Source: Candidatus Brachythrix odensensis
GTDB lineage: Bacteria > Chloroflexota > Anaerolineae > J036 > Brachytrichaceae
Reading direction: 5' to 3'
DNA: 64,000 nucleotides
NCBI GenBank assembly: GCA_016714465.1
Contig: JADKDT010000003.1
Coordinates: 62,001 to 126,000, forward strand
The notes under the pieces were generated by a model, which worked only from the letters and a program-made list of their open reading frames with translations, searched no databases and had not been told where the DNA came from. The translations under genes were made by a program, and so were the position numbers. Shown here one piece after another: positions 43,901 to 52,100 of the stretch; within the stretch, counting starts at the first letter, position 1, and each line of letters starts with the position of its first letter.

Positions 43901-46422
43901 GGCGGCGGATTTGCCGGAACGTTTGGCTCGACCGAGTACAGCCCGCGGCCGTGAGTGGCGGCGTACAGCCGGCGTCCGACAAAAAAGATGTCCTCGACCG
44001 AGACCACGGCCGGGCCGTCCTGCGGGACTGACCAGGTCGCGCCGCCGTCCTCGCTGGCAAAGATGCCGGCCTCGGTCCCGAGATACAGGAAATCGGGCTG
44101 ATCGGGATGCAGGGCCAGGCTGCGGAAGGGGACCTGGGGCAGGCCGGCGGCCATGGAGTCCCAGGTCAGGCCGCCGTCGATGGTCTTGTAGAGGTTGTCT
44201 GCGCTGAATCCACCAAACAGGACATACACGATGTCGGGGTTGTCGGGATGGACAACGATCCGAGTTACCCTGCGATCAGGGCCCGGGGCGAAGTCCTCCC
44301 AGGCCGGAATCGGGGCGTAGCGCTCGCGGGTGCGTGACACCTGCCCGTCATCGTCGTAACCCACCCACAGATCCTGGGCGCCGCGGGTGGATGCCGCCAT
44401 GGCGGTGACCAGGGGCGGCCTGGCGGCCGCGCTCAAGGGGGGCCGAATCCGCGTCCATTCGACCCGGGCGGGATTGGGCGCCTGCAGGTTAAAACTGCGC
44501 CACACAGAGGCGCCCCCGGCATAGCCTTCCTCGACGAAGCTTGGATCCAGAATAAAGGGGGCGATGAACTCGGTTTTGTCTTCGTCACCCGCCTCGGTCA
44601 AACCGCCGGTGATGTAGTCGCTGGTCGACACGCCCATGTTGTTGCTGCGATAGATCGCGAGGTTGAGATACTCCATGAACAAGTCGTTGGTGTTGTCGAC
44701 GTCCACGGCGGTATAGCCGCCGTCTCCCCCTCCGATCGTTCGCCACACTCCCGTGTCGGGGAAATACTGCACGACCCCGTTGTCCTGCGCTCCAGCGATG
44801 ACGGTGGTGACGGGCTTCGTGCCGCCCGAGGCCGCATAGAACTGGGTGATGGTCAGCCCGATGCTGGGTGAGGGATCCCAGGCGGGGATGGCCAGCCCGG
44901 GAACGGCGGCGAATACCTGGTCGTTCATGAAGATGGCCCCGTCGTTGGCGACGTAGATCGTTTTGTAACTCGTCCCGTTGTAGCCCGGCTCGCCGATGAT
45001 GACGTGCTGGTCGGCATGGGCGGAGGAGGGCAGGCTGCGCCGGGCCGTTTGCCAGGTGCTGATTTGTTGAAGTGTCCGTCCGCCGTCGAGGCTGCGAAAC
45101 AGATCGATGCCGCCCACGATCAGCCGGCCGTCATTCGTTGGGTCGACCCAGATCGCGTTGTCGTAGTGCCCCTGTGTCTGCAAAAAATAGGTGGTTGCGT
45201 TGGCCGGGGCGAAGGTGGCGCCGCCATCGGTGCTCTTCCACAATTCGCCCTTCCATTTCTCGTTGGGCGGGGCCGGCGCCACGGCGGCATAGTCGATTGA
45301 GGCGTAGATGGTGAGGGGATTGCTGGGCGCGTAAGACAGTTCGATCCGGCCCGCGGCGGCGGGGATGCCGGGCACCTCGGCCCAGGTTTCGCCCGCATCC
45401 TGGGTGCGGTAGATGCGGTGGTGACCAGCCGCGATGGCATGGGTGGCGCTCAGAACCGGGTGAACCCGGATGTCGAAGACCGGGTCGGTGATCTGGCCCA
45501 GGTCCCAATCCGCCCGCTGCCAGGCGGCGCCGTTGTTCTGGCTGAAAAGCAGGCCCGTGCTGGTTGCGGCGAGGAGCGTCGGCACTGACAGGGCCGCGGT
45601 GGCGGTCAGGACGGCGATGCGATTGACAAAATTGAAGGCGCCGTTATCGGCATAGGCAGTAGATGGGAGCCGGGCCCAGGATTGGCCCGAATCGTTGGAC
45701 ACCCAGATCCCGTCGCCCCGCATGACATCCCGGCTGTCGTTGAGTTCGGACTTGCCGGGGGGCGGGTTGGTTGCCTCGAACGACTCGCCGGTGCCGGCGT
45801 AGATGCGGTCAGGGTTGGTGGGATCGGCGGCCAGGGCGTTGACAGGCAGATTTGGCGCGATCATGCCGCGCGGCTGCCAGCCCGTGCCGTCGTTTTTGTT
45901 CAGCCACACTCCGCCACTGGCGGTCCCGGCCAGCATCCAGTCGGGATGGCGGGGCGGAAAGAGCAGGGCCCGGACGCGCCCGCCGATATTGCCCGGGCCG
46001 TCCCACTTCCACTGGCCCGGGCTGATGCCGGCGGCCGAGATGCGCCCGGCGGTCTTCTGGCGCGCCTGCATGGCGTTGATCTGCGCGACTGCGCGAGTCA
46101 TGCCATCGGCGGGAATGCGGCCTTTTTCGTCGCGCAGGGATTTCGCCCGGAAATCGCGGGCGGCATCGGGCCGGTCGGCGGCTTTCTCCTCCTCCTCTCC
46201 GCCGTCGGCCTCGAAGACCAGCGCATCGCCGGCGTGTTCCTCGGGCAGGAGCAGCCGGGCGAGGAGCGGGCTCTTGGTCTGGACCAGTTCGGCGGCGGTC
46301 ACCTCGGCCGGGGTGAGTTCAGTCGCGGGCGGCGCGGCGGGTGGGCGCATGGGCGCGAGCGCGGCGAGGGCGACCAGGGCGGCCAGGCCGAGGCGATAGG
46401 CAGGGTGTCGGCACGGGGGCAT
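40783..46422 (-). CDS. Giant secreted hydrolase 1, N-terminal part: propeller, NDxG repeats, LCAT-like hydrolase
   Basis: Exported protein; 1,830 residues are meaningful before a frameshift near 40,930, the last 49 codons being out of frame. A signal peptide is at 1-30 (LGLAALVALAALAPMRPPAA). Residues of about 150-845 form a sortilin/BNR-type propeller (SNDSGQSWARLP, SLDGGRTLQQIS). About 870-1290 carries NDxG-VAF repeats (VSLNDAGYVAFVGE). About 1290-1800 is an LCAT/lipase-like hydrolase: RPVLVVPGIVGTGP, Ser1421 in LIAHSTGGLLAR, Asp in GDETVPLGSA and His in VDHVGLMYD. Substrate unknown; acyl ester or lipid cleavage is expected. Confidence 0.85.
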   Translation of the reverse strand: MPPCRHPAYRLGLAALVALAALAPMRPPAAPPATELTPAEVTAAELVQTKSPLLARLLLPEEHAGDALVFEADGGEEEEKAADRPDAARDFRAKSLRDEKGRIPADGMTRAVAQINAMQARQKTAGRISAAGISPGQWKWDGPGNIGGRVRALLFPPRHPDWMLAGTASGGVWLNKNDGTGWQPRGMIAPNLPVNALAADPTNPDRIYAGTGESFEATNPPPGKSELNDSRDVMRGDGIWVSNDSGQSWARLPSTAYADNGAFNFVNRIAVLTATAALSVPTLLAATSTGLLFSQNNGAAWQRADWDLGQITDPVFDIRVHPVLSATHAIAAGHHRIYRTQDAGETWAEVPGIPAAAGRIELSYAPSNPLTIYASIDYAAVAPAPPNEKWKGELWKSTDGGATFAPANATTYFLQTQGHYDNAIWVDPTNDGRLIVGGIDLFRSLDGGRTLQQISTWQTARRSLPSSAHADQHVIIGEPGYNGTSYKTIYVANDGAIFMNDQVFAAVPGLAIPAWDPSPSIGLTITQFYAASGGTKPVTTVIAGAQDNGVVQYFPDTGVWRTIGGGDGGYTAVDVDNTNDLFMEYLNLAIYRSNNMGVSTSDYITGGLTEAGDEDKTEFIAPFILDPSFVEEGYAGGASVWRSFNLQAPNPARVEWTRIRPPLSAAARPPLVTAMAASTRGAQDLWVGYDDDGQVSRTRERYAPIPAWEDFAPGPDRRVTRIVVHPDNPDIVYVLFGGFSADNLYKTIDGGLTWDSMAAGLPQVPFRSLALHPDQPDFLYLGTEAGIFASEDGGATWSVPQDGPAVVSVEDIFFVGRRLYAATHGRGLYSVEPNVPANPPPTPAPPPPGPTLLCLIPPPSGNAPQRPQSALVAAAAITPAAYYAPRSNQTVRLVAATGQNGLQKIYDGVSLNDAGYVAFVGETGMGEALWVGTTPSDTHIINPQFEGHAITWDGFVDINNNLRVASRSRYIGGFPPVTYVDLWNAQPNSSTVGAILARGGAGQMFLTVNQRVSVNDQDSVAFTYLQQGAETGAIFGGVALYTPTRGLEDPIILDQSTAVLYPSLSEDGHIALRDGLSSNSPIVLINPDLGGRVSIAGAGFTNLGWRPGVSEKGEVVAFQANLADTAIITGAYRDPGQGVFISLDRAAYTGQAGQPRERYRIAGIGCSGDPGAYEDTSFVRGFNPDKPVVVNHAFTGSRREFKVAWIGRGAYDSEAVYVTHVTLPPEVASSAPITPIVSTARVIGVGDTITGVAGAIVTLTIGPKMTARGELAIWVQTDAGVQAVLRTGPQLRRPVLVVPGIVGTGPALTSTVWWKQRGPDPQEIVMDPLLGVYDDISQTLVNFGYTLGEDLFMVNYDWRLAPYLFDGTIDGRITGFTAQQLSDSTFERAMDYLGYYLRKAADKWKEATGEELDAVDLIAHSTGGLLARGYVQSDAYGGAIAPGGPTGATHLPKVRHMIFAGVPSLGAAKAWNPLYNNFGDDTSFQVVLSKILYAEYLYLKGSDSNSIAGPGAPIAYRDLLGETEDLRQRDFISRYLPTANSLLAVYPFIGDDAKGGYLQSTGDASEWMPFDNLPLLDLNNGLRVGNGTTVPRDIGLISGTLTHVVGRDGKKTPMWVEKTFEPSVNCAFSRDAIEVFDVVGDLRRTLFKDATSATAQTLLNVLDRLNVLYSALTLVKNINRAIFHDIVPFDSYLGRCAAEGERWFHTRPTAPTASVPMMRFKDLGDETVPLGSAIGLYVDASGRPLTSAVQVSTFVGVDHVGLMYDRDTQLAMVQALGIDGANPNIVSVAAHKGSVGALYNAYRRIGGFVVSDLDVLTAGLGTVQASFVKERCARPTTLLQSIFRPRPQPGWPRWPSTPSRVLSPTSKAGGWVGRWPRVG

Positions 46423-46613
46423 CGTGAGGAAGAAGATGCCCCGAGCGGGTGTCCGGGTGGAAGGTCAAAAGATGTCCAGTTTTCGGGTGGGGTCGATACG
46501 GGGCGGGCGCGGGGTTTCGAGGGGCGAATAATCGAGGGCCAACGGAACGCGGCGGCATATCAGCCAGGGCCAACGGCCCTCGGAACGCGGCATAGCCCCA
46601 TGATTTGACCGGA
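46423..46613. other. Spacer between the two giant hydrolase genes
   Basis: About 190 nt with no gene. Degenerate GGCCAACGGNNCNCGG units are seen at 46,540-46,590. No clear promoter for the downstream copy was identified. Confidence 0.5.
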
Positions 46614-48896
46614 TTAGCGCGCGACCGCCGGCAGATACAGCCGGACCATCGGTGTAATGCGATTGCCGGCCGTGTCGACCAGCATCGCATCAACGACGGC
46701 GGCCCTGGGCGGCTCTGCGCCCGTGGCCCGCAACGAGGCCAGCACCCCGACCCGCTCGCCCCGGGCGGCGTCGCGCCGAGGCTGAGCGCGGCCAGGCTGA
46801 TCTGGCCCTGGGCGCTTCTCGAGCGGCAGGGCGGTGAAGGACCGTCCTGTGCTGTCGGCAAAATCGCCCAGGCTCAGCCCGTCGACTTCCGCGCCGGACG
46901 GGATGTCCAACGTGAATTCCCAGGCGCCGAGATCGGCCACGCCGGCGGCCGAGACGTCGATGCGCCAGGCGCCGGGGCCGTCGGGGCTGACCTGGACCGA
47001 CAGCGCGTGCGCGGCCCCGCCCACCACCGGCCTGTTGGGCCACTGATTGCAGTCGGTCCCCCAGCGCGCGGCGACGACCTGCACGTCTCCGGCGTCGACC
47101 CGCCCGGACGTGTTGAAGTCGAGCCGGGCCTGATAGAGGCCGTCGCCAGTCGTAGAGTTCCAGCGGTAGGCGCTGTATTGCGCGTCGTCGATCTGGATGA
47201 AGCCGTCGGGCAGATTGAGCGGGCCGGTGTAGTCGCCGATGCAGCCGGGTGCGGGCGTGCGGGTCGCCGTCGGCGTGGGCGTGGCCGTCCGGGTCGGGGT
47301 CGGGGTGCGGGTCTGGGTGGGCGTCGGGGTGGGCGTCAGAGTCGGCGTGGATGTCGCTGTTGGTGTTGGGGTGGCGGTCCGGGGCGGCGGATTTGTCGGA
47401 GTTGGCGTGATCGTCGGCGGCGGGCCCTCCGCCGCGGTGATCGTGACCTCGCGGGTGAGGACGGTCGAATGCCCGAAGGGATCGAAGGCGACCATGATCA
47501 GGGTGCGCGTGCCGGTCGGCCCCTGGACGAACTCGAAGCGGGCCGGGAAGGCATCCTCGAGATCGCCATAGGCCTGCTTCATCTCGCGCGCGAAGTCCAG
47601 GCTGTCATTCCCATCCGTATCGAAGAAGAATAAGACTCGGGCGACCACCCCGTCGTCGGCGACCCGGGCGACCGCGTCCAGCGCGGCGTAGATTGGCACG
47701 CTCATCCCTTCGGTTGGCGAGATCCACTCGGCCAGCGGCGCAATCTTGTCGGCCAGCCCGGTTAACGGAGGGGAGGGGACCTCGAGCGTGATGCGCTGGC
47801 CATACGCGAGCGTGCCGCTGTACTCGCGGGCGGCGATCCCGCCAGGGCCGGCAATCTCGGACTGCACGTAGTATGCCGTCCCGAGCCCGATCAGTTCGAG
47901 GCTCAAGGTGTGCGGCGTCCGCCCGGCAATAAAGGCCATCCCCGATCCGCCATCATCACCCATCCAATAGCTGCCCGGGATCTCGGTCTTGCGGCCCTCC
48001 TCCAGCGTCCATCCGAGGCGGCGGCCCTGCTCGTCGACGACATAGCCTTGGACCGGGTCGAAGATGATCGAATCCAGATAGCTCGGCGCGTCGTTGTTGA
48101 TAAAGGCAATCGCGAGGTCATAGGCCTGCTGAAGAGCCTGTTTGACGATGTTCTGCTGGACCGGGTTGAGGTATTGGTCGAGGGCGTCCAGGTTGTTGAC
48201 CAGGAAACCGCCGATGCGGGAGTAGGCGTTGATCAGCGCGCCGCCTGAACCCTTGTGTTTGTCGACACTGATCTTGCCGGCGCTCCGTCCCTCGACCTCC
48301 AGGCCGGAGAGGATGGCGAATTGGGTGCGCTTGTCGTACATCAGCCCGACATGGTCGACATTGGCATACTGCGAGAGCACGACGTTCGACCCGAGTGGAA
48401 AGCCGTTCGGGTCCAGGAACATGCCGGCCGCCGAACCAAAGGGCACGGTCTCGTCGCCCTTGCGATTCCAGAACATCATCGGGTCGTGGAAGCTGGGCTC
48501 GCGCGACATCGTGCGATACCAGTTCTCGCCCGTATCGGCGCAGCGCCCGGCAAATGAACTCATGGGGACGATATTGGCGACCAGAGCCTGGGCCAGGTTT
48601 CCGACAAAGGACAGCGCGCCCAACACCACATCCAGGCGCGATGCGACATTCACCAGCGCTTCGGCGCTCCCGAGCGTGGCCGCGCTGAGCACAAAGTCGC
48701 GCAACTGCCCGATAACCGAGAAGCCGGTATTGGTCGCCTGCGCGACGGCGCAGGTTGTGGTGCCGGAGGTCTGTCTATTGACCCAGATGGGGGTCTTGTC
48801 GCCATATTCGCCGACGACAAGGCTGAGGGTGCCAGAAATCAGGCCGGCGATTGGCGGCATGCGCGTGCCTGTGCCTTGCAGATCACCGTTGTTCAA
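46614..48896 (-). CDS. Giant secreted hydrolase 2, C-terminal part (after in-frame TAG)
   Basis: C-terminal 760 residues of the paralogue, in the same frame as 49134-53651. Coding sequence continues upstream of this ATG as far as the TAG at 49134-49136 (ASPSNYIEGPEG, then RQRDFISRYLPTADSLLA). It holds the hydrolase Asp (GDETVPFGSA) and His (VDHVGLMYD), a beta-rich domain, a Thr/Pro linker, dockerin-like repeats (LPDGFIQIDDAQYSAYRW; FNTSGRVDAGDVQVVAARWG), a cohesin-like domain and the end RLYLPAVAR. Between about 46,747 and 46,812 two compensating 1-nt shifts scramble some 22 residues. Confidence 0.83.
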   Translation of the reverse strand: MNNGDLQGTGTRMPPIAGLISGTLSLVVGEYGDKTPIWVNRQTSGTTTCAVAQATNTGFSVIGQLRDFVLSAATLGSAEALVNVASRLDVVLGALSFVGNLAQALVANIVPMSSFAGRCADTGENWYRTMSREPSFHDPMMFWNRKGDETVPFGSAAGMFLDPNGFPLGSNVVLSQYANVDHVGLMYDKRTQFAILSGLEVEGRSAGKISVDKHKGSGGALINAYSRIGGFLVNNLDALDQYLNPVQQNIVKQALQQAYDLAIAFINNDAPSYLDSIIFDPVQGYVVDEQGRRLGWTLEEGRKTEIPGSYWMGDDGGSGMAFIAGRTPHTLSLELIGLGTAYYVQSEIAGPGGIAAREYSGTLAYGQRITLEVPSPPLTGLADKIAPLAEWISPTEGMSVPIYAALDAVARVADDGVVARVLFFFDTDGNDSLDFAREMKQAYGDLEDAFPARFEFVQGPTGTRTLIMVAFDPFGHSTVLTREVTITAAEGPPPTITPTPTNPPPRTATPTPTATSTPTLTPTPTPTQTRTPTPTRTATPTPTATRTPAPGCIGDYTGPLNLPDGFIQIDDAQYSAYRWNSTTGDGLYQARLDFNTSGRVDAGDVQVVAARWGTDCNQWPNRPVVGGAAHALSVQVSPDGPGAWRIDVSAAGVADLGAWEFTLDIPSGAEVDGLSLGDFADSTGRSFTALPLEKRPGPDQPGRAQPRRDAARGERVGVLASLRATGAEPPRAAVVDAMLVDTAGNRITPMVRLYLPAVAR

Positions 48897-49133
48897 ATCC
48901 TCGAGCAGGCGGTTGTGGAACTTTCGCGCATCCGGACCGCCCTGGGTCGTATTGTCCAGGTACGAGCCGGCCGGATCATCATAGGCCAGGAACGGATAGG
49001 TGGCGAGCAGGCTGTCGGCGGTGGGCAGGTAGCGCGAGATGAAGTCGCGCTGGCGAATGTCCTCGCTCGCGTCGTTCAGGATGCTCAGCGACAGCGGACC
49101 CTCGGGGCCCTCGATGTAATTGGATGGGCTCGC

Positions 49134-52100
49134 CTACAAGTACAGATACTCGGCGTACAGGATCTTGGACAGCACGACCTGGAACGAGAGGTCGTCGCCG
49201 AAATTGTTCTGGAGCGGGTTCCACGCCTTGGCTGCCCCGGCGTGCGGCACACCGACCGAAACGAAGTTGCGGATCTTCGGGAGATGGGCCGCCGCGCCGG
49301 GCAGGGTGGGGGTGATCGCGCCGCCGTAGGCGCCGCTCTGGGCGTAGACCCGGGTGACCAGCCCGCCGGTGCTGTGGGCGACGATGTCCACCGTATCAAG
49401 CTCGGTGCCGTACTCGGCCTTCCACTTGTCGGCGGCCTTGCGCAGGTAGTAACCCAGATAGTCGACGCCGCGTTCGAAGACGTTGTCGCTGATCCCCTGA
49501 GCGGTGAGGTTGCTCACCTGCCCGTCGACCTGGCCGTCGAAAATCCCCGGCGCGACCCGCCAGTCGTAGTTGATCATGAACAGGTCCTCGCCCAGGGTGT
49601 AGCCATGGTTGACCAGGGTCTGCGAGATGTCATCGTAGACGCCGAGCAGGGGGTCCATCACGATCTGCGAGGGATCGACCCCGCGCTGCTTCCACCAGGC
49701 GATGCTGCCCTCGGCCGGCCCGGTGCCGACGATGCCGGGAACGATGAGGACCGGCCGATGGAGCTGCGGGCCGGTGCGCAGCACGGCTTGCGCGCCGGTG
49801 TCGGTCTGGACCCAGATCGCGATCTGGTCGCGGGCGGTCATCCGAGGGCTGATGGTGAGGGTGACGACCGCGCCGAGGACGCCGGTGATGGCGCCGGTCA
49901 CATTGCTGATGAGGTCGCCGACGCCGATGATCCGGGCTGTTTGCAGGATTGGCGAGATGGGCTTGCCGGATGTGACATCGTTCGGAAGGGATATCCGGGT
50001 GAGGAAGACGGCCTCGGCGTCATACGCCCCGCGGGCGACGTAGGCGACCGAGAACTGACGCCCATCACCGGTCATCTTGTCGTTGACGATGACCGGTTTC
50101 TCGGGGACGAAGCTGCGGATAGAGCTCTTGTCCTCGTAGTCGCCGGGCATGCCCGAGCAGGCGATCCCGGCGATGCGATAGACCTCGCGCGGCTGACCGG
50201 ACTGGCCGGTGTAGGCGCCCCGGTCGAGCGAGATAAAGATGCCCGGCCCGGCGTCGCGATACGCGCCGGTGACGATGGCGGTGTTGGACAGGTTGGCGTG
50301 GAAGGCGACCACTTCGGCCTTCTCCGAGACGCCCGGACGCCAGCCCAGGTCGGACCAGCCCGCGCCGGCGATCGTCTTTCGCCCGCCAAAGTCGGGATCG
50401 ATCAGGACGATCGGGCTGGCCCCGGAGAGCCCATCGCGCAACGCAATATGCCCATCCTCGGACAGAGAGGGATACAGCACCGCAGTGGATTGATCGAGTT
50501 TGAGCGGGTCGCTCTCGCCCCGGGCGGGCTGGAACTCGGCCACCCCGCCAAAGAGCGCGCCGCCGGGGCCTTGCTCGAGATAGGTGTAGGCGACGTGGTC
50601 GCTGTCGTTGACCGAGACCCGCTGGTTGACGGTCAGAAACGTTTGACCCGCGCCGCCCCGGCCGATGATCTCGCCGGCGTTCGCGCCTGCTGGCGTGCCG
50701 TCCCAGAATTGGACAAACGTGGTCGGCGGGAACCCGCCGATGAAGCGCATCCGGGCGGCAACCTTGAGGTTGTTGTTGATGTCGACATAGCCGTCATAGG
50801 TCTTGCCCGGGCCCTCGAAGATGGGGTTGACCTTGCGCGTGTCGGTGGGCGTGTTGCCAACGTAGAGCACTTCGCCGTTCGTCGAGCGGGCGGCGAAGGC
50901 AACCGTCCCCGAGTCGTTGAGGCTGATCCCGTCAAAGATCTGCAGGATGCCGTTCGCGCCGGTGGCGGCGACGAGTTTGGGCGCCTGGTTGCTGGTCGGG
51001 CCAAAGGACGAGGCGGGCGCGGGCGGGGTGGACTGGGCACGCTGGGTCACGGCCGCGGCTGGTGGCGGTATCAAACACGCAATACTTGGCGGCGGTGGTG
51101 TTGCTGGTGGCGTCGGGACGGGCGGCGGCGGCGGGGCCGGGTTGGGCTCGACCGAGTACATGCCCCGGCCGTGGGTCGCGGCGTAGAGGCGCGGGCCGAC
51201 GAAGAAGAGATCCTGGATCGAAATGGCTCCCGGCCCGAGCGCCGCCGCCGACCAAGTTTCGCCGCTGTCCTCGCTGGCGAACACGCCGACATCGGTTCCG
51301 AGATAGAGCCAGCGCGCATCATTCGGGTGCATAGCCAGCGCGCGGAAGGGCACGCGCGGCAGGGCGGCCCCGATATCGCGCCACGTCTTGCCGCCGTCAA
51401 TCGTCTTGTAGAGGTTTTTGGGCGTGAAGCCTCCGTAGAGCGCATAGGCGATGTTGCTGTTGGACGGATGCGGGACGATCCTGGTGAGAAAACGACTCTC
51501 GAGCGTGGCGGTCGCCTGGGGGCTGGGTTGAAACCCGAAGCGGCCGGATAGGCGCCGGAGGGTGCCATCGGCATAGCCCACCCAAAGGTCCTGGGAGGCC
51601 GGCGACGGCGCGACCGCGCTCACGTAGTAGGTAAATACCGTTGGGCCGCTCACCGTCACGATCGTCCGTGTCAGCGGCGCGATGAGTTCCGACCATCTGA
51701 CATCCTGCGGGTTTGGGGAGTCAGCGTTGAAGGTGCGCCACACCGACAGGCCGCCGGCATAGGCGAACGGCGCGTATCCGGGGTCCAGCGCGAACGGCGC
51801 GATGAACAGGCTGCTCGTCGAATAGCCAGTGTCGCGCAGGCCGGTCACGATCGGCTCCGCCTGGGTCGCGCCGCCATCGACCGAGCGCGCCAGCGATAGA
51901 TACACATACTCGCCGTAGATGTTGTTTGAGTTGTCCGGGTCGACCGCGACGAATCCGCCATCTCCGCCATAGAAAGAGCGCCAGTTCCCGCTTCCGGGCT
52001 CATATACGAGCGACCCGTTGTCCTGGGTGCCTCCGATGATTCGGGGGGTCGGTTTGCTGCCGCCCGCGCCGGCATAGAACTGGGTGATCGCGAGGCCATC

